Below, piece by piece: positions 21,737 through 34,251 of a stretch of DNA of 64,000 bases (its first letter is position 1; each line of letters starts with the position of its first letter). The translations under genes were made by a program, and so were the position numbers. The DNA comes from Trichopria drosophilae. Lineage: Eukaryota; Arthropoda; Insecta; Hymenoptera; Diapriidae. The DNA lies in assembly GCA_030407085.1 (NCBI GenBank), contig CM059585.1:88302501-88366500 (forward strand), read 5' to 3'. Under the pieces are notes generated by a model, which was not told the DNA's origin, made no database searches, and saw only the letters and a program-made list of their open reading frames with translations.

Positions 21737-22259
21737 ATACCAAAAAATAAATCAGAAAGATCTCGCAATGTATTCTACAAGATGACAGATGTGTCATATT
21801 ATGTCTTTTTTTTATTTATAACTAAACTTGTAAGATCCTTATGAACTCCAGCCTACAAAAACAGAGAATAATACCAACTCTACGTTTTGTATTTAATCCC
21901 AATATTTTCCTTCAGCTTATGACCTCGTCAGGTCTAAACTTGTAATGACCTGAGTCTTTTCTTAGAGGTTTCCGCATATAGAGCAGTTTTCCAATGGGGA
22001 AAAGAAGAATATGAAGTTATTCCGAGACCTAAGAAGTCTGGAAACGTTATCAAAATTGAATAAACCATTTGTCTAGGTGTTCAGCAAATTGTACATCGCA
22101 TTCAAACCGCATTAAGAGCAACCGACGCAATGCTCAATACCGAATGGATAACCACATCACAACAACGCTATTGAATTATGACGTAATAAGCATTGAATCA
22201 CCGTACTTGCACTATAGCAAGTTATTAATTCATTATCGCATTACATTACACCCATAAAC
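21737..22259. other. A+T-rich DNA, nothing recognised
   Basis: No supported feature. Confidence 0.4.
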
Positions 22260-22920
22260 TCAATATAGGTGCCTCCACCGTATAGAATTCGGTAACGGAA
22301 GGTAATAATTCTCAGGAAGGGGATCGATCGGGAAATATTCGTGTTGAGAAAGTAGGGCGTGTTTTTGACCGCGCTTAAGTCATAAGAAGCGGAAAATCTG
22401 AACTCGTGGGTTGGGAAAATCGTCTTGGGTTTTGGGTTCGGGTAGTTGGTCCCGGGTTAAGGTCAGGCTCATTTCTCGTCGGATACGTTGACGACGAACG
22501 GAAGGAAAAGCAAGAAGAAACGAAGGAAGCCCGATCTCGTCACGTGAGATTGTCGCAAGGAGTATTGACGCGTCGAGGTAGCTTTTAAATATTGCAACCA
22601 AGTCACGTTCCGGAACACGGAGGCCACGTCGTCGTCGTGGCCCCTCGGTCTCTTCTGACGCCGAGAGGGAATCTCAATCTTCCAGAGAAAGGACGACGGC
22701 GAACAATGAACAATATCCAAACGGCGGAGTAAACTAATTAAAATTTGCATAGATAATTCTAATAAGCAAATCCGAGGAGGAAATATGTCGCGGAATCGCC
22801 GAAGCGAGTAATGCTAATTGCGAAACGTCATCTCCAAGTAACGTTCTTTCCCGTCGAGACTGGACATAAATGTTTCAACTCCGGAAACGGATGTTTAGCC
22901 ATTTACAATGTTTTGGAATT
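22260..22920. other. GC- and CpG-richer island, possibly regulatory
   Basis: Clearly richer in G+C and CpG than the flanks, with no repeat structure and no convincing ORF. Such islands in otherwise A+T-rich insect intergenic DNA may be conserved regulatory elements or untranslated exons; this is inference from composition only. Confidence 0.35.
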
Positions 22921-25394
22921 GAAACTTTCTTTATGATACGATGTAAAATTCGACTTTACCTACTTGTTCGGGTGCGTAAAATAGGATTTCACACACTAGG
23001 GCTTACTGGTATTGTCTCTTGTGCAAGACTTAGTAGCTGAATAAGTTAATAATACTTCGTGAATTCGCCAAGAAACACAGTTTATCAGAAAATCGAATTA
23101 GTCCAACTTTGTAGAACGACCCATATATTTTTTAACAGAAAGCTTCATTTATAGCTTAAAATAAAGCTTACAGTAATAAAAATCGCCTTGAATGGTTATG
23201 TGTATGCGCGAAATTGTGTCCTACCAAAATCGTCTGTTACTACTGCTCAGTCTCGCAAAATGAATGCCTTAGCATGCAGGTTAGTGTCTGAATTCAGTTT
23301 ACTAAACAAATATTTTAAAATCATGACAAACAGATGAATATACTGCTATAAATAAATTTTTGACAAAACCAGAATTTTTCACGTCTGAAAAATTATACGT
23401 CGACAAAGTATTACAAGAAACCAAAACTGATATTTAATTTATTTTCAAAAAACTTTCCAACTCTCACCTAGTACAGTTTATAAATTTACAGTTAATTTCG
23501 TTAACAAATTGTTTTTAAGATATAGCACTTATATTAAAGATAGTTGGACCTTTGTATATTACATAAAGAAACAAAGAATCCCAAATAATTCTGATCTTCA
23601 GATATTGTTTAATTTATCTTATGAATATTCAACACTTTTTAATTTATTGCTTTCTTGTCTGTTCTAATTCGGTTCATTTGTAATTAATGTAAATATTACT
23701 GATTCGTACGTAATTGAATCATTCATTGAATTGCAATCGCTTAATTAAAATCATTGTTTAGCACATTGCATTATTACTAAAAGCTAATCAATCGCATTGA
23801 AGTAATAATTATTCATTCTTCTAATCATGGGTTGCTACTAGCTGAATTATTTCGAGTTCATAAGGTGCTGCGTTTATGCAATACTAATCAATTATATCGG
23901 TTGTACGGCCATGCATACTTTAATATTAAATTACTAAATTCTATATTATCACTTATAACTACATAATTAGAGGTACTCATTTTTATCGTAAATACAAGGT
24001 CGATTATGACTCTAGTCTAGACTAGTACTCTAGTCTAATCAATTTTTAATGATTCAAAAAGTCCACAGTTTTTTTAAATATTGATCCATTTTATCTATCA
24101 TTTTTAATGTCCAGTAGTTGGTATTTATTAGTCATTATTTATCTTATTAATACTCAAGCACTTCAAAAATATTAAGTAACGTTCATTTTTATTATTTTGG
24201 AGCACTGCCCACTAGGTAAAAGTTATCATCCTAAAATAATGTGTGCTCTAGATTTTATGATGTAAAATAATTAGTACCAGCTACTGTACAGTAGCTAGAC
24301 GATGTTCAATAGTTAATATACGGATTATATTACGTATACATGTTATATGATATGAAATATGTATTGTGATTTAAACTTCAACTTGTAATTCGGTTGCGTA
24401 AGTGACATTAAATAAACAAAAATAAAATGACATTATTTCCAAAAATGTTTAGTTTGGAATAATAGATGAAAATAATTATTCATAAGCGATAAAGAGAACA
24501 TAACAATTATTTCTTACTGATTAACAAAAACTTGTTTGTTTTCTGAAATTAGACAGGAGTAATAACAGATAATATTCGTTAGTTATTCGAACCACTATTA
24601 CATTCAAATAGTAAGCTGAAAATAGAGTTGTTCTATTCGAAACTAAATTAGCCCAGAAAATAAATTCTTTCCACACGTAAGAGTTATCTCGAAAATTACA
24701 AAGTGACATCTCATTTGGGAACTTTCCCTGTAATCTAAATAAGTGATATTTCACTTAAAGTTTTCATGTACATATAACGGGTAAATTTTCAGTTATCCGT
24801 ATGTAACTTTCCTTCCACCATTATGTAAATTGCGGATCAACCATGAACAAACAAATATATCAATTATATTATGACATTAATTTCCTCGAAATTGTTACTT
24901 TTTATTTATCACCACTTATTAGTAATAAAATTAGAATTTTGTAACCAAATATTGCAACTCTTTTTTTTTAATTCATCCGATTTGTAACATTTACAAAAAT
25001 TGATTGTTTAGTATTTCGATCAGTTAAGTATAAATATCTGAGAATACGTCCTGAAAATTTAGCGTCGATTTCAACAGCATAATTTACTGAAATATAAGCG
25101 ATGAAAGAGAGGAATCAGTTACGTAAACGAATTGAAATTGAAACATTAAATACCTTTTCTCCCGAAATTACATTTTTTAAGTCGATCACCAAAATTATTC
25201 GAAAACTATCTTTTCTATTTTCTAAACTTGGCAGGATGAAGACAAAAATATTGCGTTTAATCCTTCGTTTTTTTAACTCATCTATATAATATTTTTTAAT
25301 AAAAAAATTACTGAAAAGTGTTAAAAATGAGTATTTTATGATAATACTACTGTATTATTATTGACTGTTTACAAAAGTTTCGCAAGTTTGTTCT
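22921..25394. other. A+T-rich DNA, nothing recognised
   Basis: Only a short perfect palindrome, CTAGTCTAGACTAG, at about 24012-24025. No gene. Confidence 0.4.
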
Positions 25395-27025
25395 TTAATC
25401 CTTTAACCGTTTTCGTCTCGAAAGTCTGGAATTTGGACACAACTTTCAACGCTGGAGCTTTTGTTCCAAACGGCGTTAGAAAAATTTTAAATTAGTCAAA
25501 ATCGATAGATTTGGACCTTCTGTTTCAAATACCGTAGTCAGAATCAGCCAGCGACTTCAAAAAAAAATGTTATGATCATTTTGTTGAAAAAAATACTGAT
25601 TTTTTCGATGCTTCTTCGCAAAAATTGCTTTTTGTCATTTGCATTTTGTGGCACAAATATCGAGTATTTGACCGTGTAACGGTTGAAATCATGGATAATT
25701 GGGATGAAAAAGTAATTATTATCATTTATGAATACCTAATCTCACCATGATTCATTCATAACCTCAAAATAGTTACATACAATGGGTTTTTATCGATGTG
25801 TTTTTATTTTCACCAATTTTTGAATTTTCCGTATCATTACGTACTTAAATTGAAAAATACTATATACGATTGTGACCTATCAGTGATGGGTTCATAACCT
25901 AAAAATAGAATGCCGCACATCTCGTTCACATTGCTACCTGGTAATGACGTTGGTGGATTTAATAAACATGAATATCGGAATAAATACATCGATCCTCCAA
26001 TGCCTAATTTTTTTTACAATTTTTCATTTTTCTTCAAAAGTCATTTTTTTACAATTTTTTAGTACTTTTTAAATTTTGTTTGTATTTTTTTAATTTTTAA
26101 CCATTTTTTTATTCTTTCATTTTGATAACATTTTTTATATTAGATTTGTCCAAGCAATGATAACGATTAATTAAGTCAATAGTAATATGGTAAATTTATG
26201 TAACTTTATAAAATTATTTGAAGCGTACCTTGCAAACATTTTTGTTCGTCTTCACAATTGTTACGAATACAATATCGGTTTGACTTATTTCTGATAATGT
26301 GGGTCTCCAAAGTTTTTGTAGACTTTCTTTGTATATAATCTGTGGTATGACTACAGCAAAGTTTATTCTGATATTCGTTTTTATTAAGCCTACAAACGTC
26401 ATAGTAGCAGATAGGAATGTGCACATAATTGTCATCCTGTAATCATTTTTTAGGTTATAAACCGATTTTTGAGAAGTCACAATCGTATCTGGCCATTTTT
26501 AATTCCACACGTAAGTAATATGGAAACCTAGAAAATTGAGTGAAAATTTAAAAAAAAGGTAAAAGTCCATTGTATATAACTAATTTGAGGTTTTGAATGA
26601 ATAATAATGATATTAGGTATTCACAAATGATAATAATTACTTTTCCATCCCAATTCTGCATGATTTGAACCGTTACGTGGTCCAATAGTCGATAATTGCG
26701 CGAGAAAATGCAAAATTATAACTTGTCGACGCCATCTTGAAGCTCTATATTCTTTTAAATCCCACGGGAGAAGAAAGGGCTGAGCAAAAAGACGCGATTA
26801 GTATCTTTTGAAATGGTCAGCATTGCCCATTTCAATGCCAAAAAACGCGATTCCTGCGAAGAAACGTTAAAAAAATCAGGACTTTTGTCAAAAAAATGAT
26901 CACAACTTTTTTCTTTGAAATTTCCGGCTGATTCTGACCATGGAATTTGAAAGAAGATATCCAAGTCTATCTTTTTGTTGAAAGTTCTATCCAAATTCCA
27001 GACTTTTGGAACGAAAAAGGTGAAG
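25395..27025. mobile_element. 1.6-kb foldback element
   Basis: Inverted arms of about 400-450 bp: 25407-25790 against 26560-27018. Shared blocks include AAAGTCTGGAATTTGGA, GTCAGAATCAGCC, GTAATTATTATCATTT and GAATACCTAAT. The left edge carries TTAA (25395-25398) followed by TCCTTTAACC, related to the TTAA-CCCTTTAACG ends elsewhere; the right edge has decayed. The roughly 770-bp loop has no recognisable gene; the 72- and 88-codon frames at 26206-26480 show no family. Confidence 0.75.
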
Positions 27026-27236
27026 TAGTAACAGATGGTTTATTACCACAACATCGCCATCGTTCCTGCTAAATATTACTTACTATTTAAATTTCTCTTG
27101 TTTAAACTTACAGAATCCTGATAGTAATAAATGCTCTATAATAGCTGCTGGATTGGACGTATTACATTTTTCAATCATATAATCTCTTTTTTCAAACAAA
27201 TCTCTTTGCCAGACTAATTCTGACTGTTACTACTTA

Positions 27237-27547
27237 CACGGAGAAAAATGACTCCGCTAGATTAGCTGATTCATATCAGCTAACATTTTCGGCTGGAATT
27301 GCCGAAAATATATGCAATTTTAGCTGTTTTGATTCCGCTAATGTAGCCTTAACCCTACTCAATTCGCGCTTAGCTCTAAATTTCCGCTACATTAGCAGAT
27401 TTGTTCCGTTAAATTTGCGGACTTTTTCAGTAAATTTAGCTGAAATTATCGGCTATCCCTACGGAATTCCAACAGCTGTCCCTATAGGATAAAATTGGTA
27501 GAATCTGCGGATTTTTCGGCTGATTTTGCTGATTATTTTTCTCCGTG
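27237..27547. mobile_element. CACGGAGAAAAA-ended MITE, complete copy
   Basis: 311 bp with TIRs CACGGAGAAAAA / TTTTTCTCCGTG flanked by TA on both sides (27235-27236 and 27548-27549), consistent with a TA target duplication. The first 190 bp match the reverse complement of 39872-40063 almost base for base (GACTCCGCT, CATATCAGCTAA, GTAGCCTTAACCCTACTC). Internally it repeats GCTAATxTAGC-like palindromes. Non-coding. Confidence 0.78.
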
Positions 27548-27766
27548 TACGCTTAAAATTATCATGTAATGTAATAGTAAAGTTCGTTCATTAATTTAAT
27601 GTATTAATTAATAACCGGGATTACCTGAGCATTTGTATGAAAACTTCAATTCGGAGTTGGTTAAAACATTCAAAATATTATATTATAGGTGCTAAATGCA
27701 GTGAAATGTTATCCTTTCGTAGGTGATTATATGCACAAAACCAGGAGAAAAAGCTTTCAATTAATA

Positions 27767-28565
27767 TACAGGGTGCCCACAACTGTATGCAGGTGCGTAT
27801 TCTACATGAAATTTTAAGTAAAAAAGTGCTTTACGAAAATCGGATCGGAATGTCCACAATTTGATTGACGCCATTGAAGTTTTAAAAAAAAATCACTCTT
27901 TTTGCAATAACTTGTCTTTTTTTTGTAATTATCTTAACAAAATTAGGCTCATATTAAAGTGACTTTCAAACTCTACAATTCATCCCCAGGTTCTTCGACC
28001 TAAAGTGAATATTTCTCTGAAAATGACTATTTTTGCAATTTTTTGCATTTATCTCATTTCGATAAGTAGCTCATGAAATATCCTTATAAGGAAATTGTAG
28101 CCTTTGAAAAAATGATCAATTTAACCCCCAACCCAACGAGATTCGATGAAAATTGAGCCCAAAAGGAGACTTTTAATCTCAGAAAATTGGCGGAAAACGG
28201 CTTGATATTCGCGAAACGAGTTTTTCAATTCCGGGAATTTCAAAGGTTCCTTTTGGACTCAATTTTCATCTAATAGCCTTATATTAGGGGTCAAATTGTT
28301 CATTTTTTGTATCACTGTAGCAAGAGAATATTCATTTTAGGACAAAAAACCTCAGCCATCAATTGTAGAGATTGTAAGTGACTTTAAAATGGGCTTAACT
28401 TTGTTAAGATAACTTAAAAAAAGGCATGTTATTGCAACAAGAGTTATTTTTTTTCTAAACTTCAATGGCGGGTCAAACGAATTGCAAATCCACTTTTGCA
28501 AAAGGTCGCTATTGTGTTTACTTTATTAGATAGGGCAATTATTACTTCATATAGAATGTTTCGTC
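27767..28565. mobile_element. 0.8-kb foldback element starting ACAGGGTGCCC
   Basis: Inverted arms: about 27795-28170 pair with 28200-28560. GCCATTGAAGTTT at 27869 mirrors AACTTCAATGGC at 28459, and ATCTTAACAAA, ATGAAAATTGAG and CAAAAGGA blocks are also mirrored. The left edge ACAGGGTGCCCAC resembles the ACAGGGTGTCCC ends of common insect inverted-repeat elements; the right edge lacks it. Non-coding. Confidence 0.7.
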
Positions 28566-30580
28566 ATGTTAGAAATGAAAAAAATGTCTCATCAAAACAA
28601 TTTATTATTACAATTTATTGATAGATACATTATACTATTTTATAAAAAAATAAGAAAGTATACAAAATGAGAAAAAATATAATTTTGATCTACCTTGGAA
28701 TTATGTCGAAATAAATATTAAAGAAGATATCTAAGAATTAAATAACTCCTATGATGATGTCCAATTTCAAAAACTTACGGTTCATAAATTTAATTCCAAC
28801 GATACTAAGCTAAAACTTTCAAGGATTTCCTAATGTAGTATAATTTTGTCAAAATGATGATTTTTTAAATTCAGTCAACATATATCTTTCGAACTGTGTA
28901 CATGGATTTTAGCATCGTTATACTTATAAAACATTTTTTTTTTAAATAGACACATCCATTGCTTACCAGTTGTAAACGGATAGGCTTATTAAACAAAAAT
29001 TTTATATATAAAACGAAGCTAAAATCCATGTATAAACTTTCCAAAGTGTTTAAATATGTGAATCTGCTTTTTAGTATTAGCTCTCATGATATTCGAACTT
29101 GAAATACATATGTCTTAACAGAAAAGAAATTATTTTAGTAGGTGACATAACCTAAACATTTTGCTTCCATATTATCCTAGTACTTATTACATGAAAAAAT
29201 ATGAAATTTTTTTCTATTTATCTTAATTTTATATAATTGTGATTAGTAAAATTTACATTTTTTAGATTTTAATAAATGGTACTTTTCTTGAAGAAGATTA
29301 GTTTTAGTTAGATTTTCATGCTATCTTATCGTAGTAATAGCTTTATATTTGTTAATATATTTTGAAATATAAAGGTATTTTAATCATCGCCTGAAATAAA
29401 TTTTATAATAAAAAATTACCCAAAACGACAAATCTTAATTTATATTCACTTACAACGGCAACAATAGACGAAATGAAAGGAGAGTGCCATCAATATAATT
29501 AATTCAAGTTAATATAATTAATGCTATTATTATTAAACAAATAATATTTTACTCCGAAGAAGGTATATTTCGAAAAATCGTCCCTGAAATTTTATATGTC
29601 TGATCAAGTTGACTGTTTCTACTTACACCGTATTGACTACCAAATGATTTTTCGAAACTTCCCTTATTCGAAGGACCTATCATTTTTTAAAACTGAATAC
29701 AAATTAGATACATCATATAAATTGTCCTTTTTGTGAAGATGTTATCCGAAAGTAGATTAAAAAAATTACAGAAATAAGCAAAAATCTATTCTCTAATTAA
29801 TTTACTTTTCTTAATCAGAAGAAAAATTCTTACCAAAAATAAAATTCCGAATGTTTAAACTACCATTTTAGTACGAAAAAAATAACTTGATTAAGCTACT
29901 TTTTTAGTCACTTTTTGACGTTATAAATTTCTCATTTAAATTTGATATTAATTATGAAAGCCTTCACTAAACATCATTTTAGTCCTAAATGATGATGTCA
30001 ATTTGATATTTCAGTAAGAACCTAAGCTTAATATATTCAGTCGTCTGGCATCGACCTAATATTTGTCGACTATATCACGAATGCGACAAGTTCCGCCTAC
30101 GTAACAGTCGGTACATAGGTAATCAGCTGGCGAACAAATAAACCGCGTGACCGATTGAACTCGCCTGGAGCTGCTTAATCTTGCCTCGTGTGCATGCCAT
30201 TATCTACTTACGCACAGTTTACTAACTATACTCCTTTAATTAGTGTACTAAAAATTACTTATGTAACTGTCTTATACTAAGAAGCTTTAAATTTTATCTC
30301 CATGTGATGTAAGATTTGGATTGTTTCTAGACTGAGCTTAATCTTAAAATAATATCTTTCAATGAAATCTGACAATTAGATACGTCATTAAATTATGATT
30401 TTACTCAGAAACATATCCAAAATCAGGAATAATTCTAAAAGTGTTCAAAATTTCGTTCAAATTTTCAAATAAATGGGCAGTATTGGAGATTGCAGCAGGA
30501 CTATTGTGTCCTCGGATTAATCAATCAATCTATCTTTCTGCTATTTATCGAACAAAAGACTGGAGCTTTCTTAAAAACGA
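28566..30580. other. A+T-rich DNA, nothing recognised
   Basis: No supported gene or repeat. Confidence 0.4.
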
Positions 30581-31060
30581 GAAACTCACCATGGACTGTT
30601 TGCCGTGTCTCCCAATCCCGGGCCGAGCTTTTATCTTCTTCTCCCTTTTTTTCGCCTCCCACTTTCTTGACGCCTCTCACACAGACCAGTCCCGTACCAG
30701 AGACGTCCTTACTGACACTTGTGGCAACCGCACGAGTACTGATACTTACTGGCTATCGAGCTTTCGATGTCGACACCCAGTAACGAAAACGCGACGACGG
30801 AGGTTAAAATGTCGAGATTTTTTCTACTGGGTCGCCTCGCGCGTGGCGATTGTCAGGGGGATGAAACGAACAGACGGTCGTGTCGTGCCACACCGCACAA
30901 AACGCGCAGCTCTCGATAAAGGTTAACTCGAAAATGGGGCTAGTTCGCAATACTGGCGTCGCGGCGCTGCTGACCATTTCCTAAGGGTGAGTCGACGCCG
31001 CGCCAAACCCGACCGTCACCCCTTCGCGGCAGTGCGCTTATCAGGGGCGTACCCGCAGCT
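30581..31060. other. GC-rich island with a good splice donor; possible untranslated exon or promoter
   Basis: CpG-rich compared with everything around it, especially 30690-31040. A strong donor-like CTAAGGGTGAGT lies at about 30980-30992 on the plus strand. An open frame of 161 codons (30441-30926) crosses it, but its composition changes sharply along the length and it shows no domain, so it is probably chance. A 5' untranslated exon of a distant host gene is possible. Confidence 0.35.
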
Positions 31061-31255
31061 CTACTACCCCAATGCCAATCTATTTTTCTCAAAATCTTTT
31101 TCGGAATTAGAAATATAGATAGGTAATGGTGTTTTCTGTCAGTGAATATCCTTTTTCAAAAATTCAATAGCTTTTTATAAGGTTTGCTATGATTAAATAA
31201 TCAATTATCTAGATTGCTACTCTTCCAAAATTTACCTATCGGTCTCGTTTTTTAA

Positions 31256-34247
31256 CCCATTAATGCCCAAATGCACAGAAAGTTTACTGCACCTTCAACA
31301 CTTATTTTCAATATGAAATAAATTTCGAAAAAAATAAAAACTATCAGATTCTACCATTTTCAAGGCAGCTGTTTCGAATGGTAGTAAGAAAATTTAAAAA
31401 AAAATTGAAATTTATATATGATTTTGACATATATAGTAGAAAAGCCTGATTTTTTGGGACAAATTTTTTTACAAAAATCGAGTTTTCGATACAATATCTT
31501 GTTATGAGTGAGCTAAAGCATATTGCAAGGGTGCACTCGATAGTTGTACTTAAAAGATACACTGCTATATATTTGAAAGTTTCGATATCAGATTAAAAAT
31601 GGCCACTGCATTTACAAAATTCCTTTTCAAAATTTAACCATTTTTTTTCTTGAAAACTATGGACTTTAGAAAAAATTTTATAAGAACAATTATATTCTAG
31701 AATAAGTCGAAGAATACTCTCGAAATTTTTTCAGAATGTATTATCAACATTTTTTATTTTTGAAAAATTCGAAAATTCGAAATTCTAAGACGTTTTCGTT
31801 CTATGGATATTTGCGTCAAAGTCTATAGTTTAAAAAGATAGTACTTTTCGGTCCTAGGCCGTAAAGTTCAATTTTTAAGAACCGAGTGGAGATTGTGCGT
31901 GCGAGGACTGGCGAAGCTGGTCCGAGGATCGCACCATCTCCAAACCGAGGTCGTAAAGTTTTACGGCCGAGGAGCGAACACTATTTTTTGATACACTGTT
32001 CGCAAAAGTAAGTAGTTTACCGACTATTTTTAGTCCGTAAAGTGCAGAGATCAGTCCGTAAAATCACACTTTACGGACTAAAAGGAGACCGTAAAGTGTC
32101 TACTTTACGGACACGTGTATCAAAAAGATTATTAAACTTTTATGGATTTCAAGACTAATAATTAATTTTCTTGAAAACTACAGAGTTTAGAGAAAATTTC
32201 CTTAAAGCAAAACGTCTTAGAATTGGTTAAAGAATACTAATTGAGGACATGGATCTTAAAAGGGGTCGCGCTCTCAAATGGTCGTAAAAGTATTGTCCAC
32301 GCGTAACAATGAAATCTAAGGGAGACTTTATTCAATAAATGTTTTTGACTTGAACTCGTCATATCTCCTCAAAAACTGCATGAAAAAATCTGAAATTTTC
32401 AGGGTACATGCACAAGATAGTGGCGAAACAGATAGGTGAAGTTAAGTTAACAAAATATCTGCCGAATTGTTAATAATAATTAACAAATGTAGAAGTAAAT
32501 TTAATGAGCTCGAAAATCGCCGTATGCGAGCTATATCGAGAAAAAGTGTGTTACAAAATTTACGTTAGAGAAAACTTCCAGTGGGAAAGTTGTTCGTCAA
32601 TGTATGACGAAGATTTCTGCAAAGTTTCAAATTTTTTGGAACTAAGATGCGTTAATTATACGTTATTATCTAAAAAACGCGTGGGGCGCTGATGCCGGCG
32701 ATTCTGCACGCTTCATTTCATACACCACATACAAGGAACATACGAAGAACAAAACATTCTGTATAAATTTATGATTGATATTGATTATAAATTAATACTT
32801 ATTAGTTAATTAGCAATTTATATTAGATTAATATTAGATGTAATATTTTTAAACTTTCCGCCTCTTCTATTATACGACAACAATGTTTTACAAGTTCATG
32901 CACCTCGAATCCAGTAAGGTAAGGGAAGTCGTTTTGTCTTATGAAATATTGTATTTAATATTATAATAAGTATTTTTCATAACGTGATCAGTAAATTTTG
33001 TTTTTAATGAGCGACAAAAACAATAATTCAAGAAGAACGGGAAGAAAAAGCCATAGCGATTCCTGTAAACCTTTGATGTCTGAAAGGAAATAACTAATCT
33101 GCGTTGAAAAAGTACTGTACATAAATTAAAAATACAACAAAATATTATTAAGTCTATAAATAAAGTAATATTAATCATAAATTTATACAGAATGTTTTGT
33201 TCCTCGTATGTTCCTTTTATGTGGTGTATGAAATGAAGCGTGCAGAATCGCCGGCATCAGAGCACCACGCGTTTTTTTAGATAATAACGTATAATTAACG
33301 CATCTTAGTTCCAAAAAATTTGAAACTTTGCAGAAATCTTCGTCATACATTGACGAACAACTTTCCCACTGGAAGTTTTCTCTAACGTAAATTTTGTAAC
33401 ACACTTTTTCTCGATATAGCTCGCAAACGGCGAATTTTCGAGCTCATTAAATTTACTTCTACTTTTGTTAATTATTATTAACAATTCGGCAGATATTTTG
33501 TTAACTTAACTTCACCTATCTGTTTCGCCACTATCTTGTGCATGTACCCTGAAAATTTCAGATTTTTTCATGCAGTTTTTGAGGAGATATGACGAGTTCA
33601 AGTCAAAAACATTTATTGAATAAAGTCTCCCTTAGATTTCATTGTTACGCGTGGACAATACTTTTACGACCATTTGAGAGCGCGACCCCTTTTAAGATCC
33701 ATGTCCTCAATTTTTTTCAGATTTTTTAAATGAATTTTTTCAAAATTTTGATTTTTTCAAAAATAAAAAATTGTGGTAACGCATTCTGAAAAAATTTGCG
33801 GGTATCCTTCGACTTATTCTAGAATAAAATTGTTTTTATAAAATTTTCTTTAAAATCCATAGTTTTCAGAAAAAAAAATGATTAAATTTTGAAAATGAAT
33901 TTGTAAATGCAGTGGCCATTTTGAATCTTATAACGAAAATGTCAAATAAATACCAGTATATATTTTCAGTACAACGATACTGTACTATTTTCAGTAATAC
34001 GAAATTGTATCGAAAACTTGATATTTGTACCAAAAGGTATCCTAAAAAAATCGTGTTTTTTTACACTATATTTCAAAATCATATTTAAATTTCATATATA
34101 ATTTTTTAAATTTTCTTACTACCATTCGAAAGAGCGGCCTTGAAAATGGTAGAATCTAATCGTTTTTATTTTTTTCGAAATTCATTTTATATTGAAAATA
34201 AGTGTTGAAGTTGCAGTAAACTTTCTGTGCATTTGGGCATTAATGGG
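31256..34247. mobile_element. 3-kb foldback transposon flanked by TTAA
   Basis: Starts CCCATTAATGCCCAAATG and ends with its exact reverse complement; TTAA lies directly outside on both sides (31252-31255 and 34248-34251), as in piggyBac-type insertion. The inner arms (about 32241-32785 and 33160-33708) are nearly identical, for example GTTAGAGAAAACTTCC and GCCGGCGATTCTGCACGC. The outer arms (31256-31790 and 33710-34247) have diverged more. The left arm also holds the GTAAA-rich element (31836-32135). The loop is about 370 bp. The mirrored frames containing YREKVCYKIYVRENFQ are unrecognised. No transposase is present, so it would need one supplied in trans. Confidence 0.85.
31836..32135 (+). 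mobile_element. GTAAA-rich palindromic element, copy nested in the foldback
   Basis: Dense in CCGTAAAGT/ACTTTACGG dyads, with TTTTTTGATACACTG at about 31985 and its inverse GTGTATCAAAAAG at about 32118. Matches the minus-strand copy at 62935-63185 (AGTCCGTAAAGTGC, GATCAGTCCGTAAAATC, ACGGCCGAGGAGCG). Absent from the right arm of the host foldback, so it arrived after that foldback formed. Confidence 0.7.
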
Positions 34248-34251
34248 TTAA

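Noticed and set aside
30441..30926. 161-codon open frame on the plus strand
   Set aside because: It spans an abrupt change from A+T-rich to CpG-rich sequence, shows no domain, and overlaps a second frame of similar quality; most likely chance openness in GC-richer DNA.
32504..33404. Mirrored frames with YREKVCYKIYVRENFQ as a conserved protein
   Set aside because: The match between them arises because they are the two arms of one foldback, so it is not evidence of coding.
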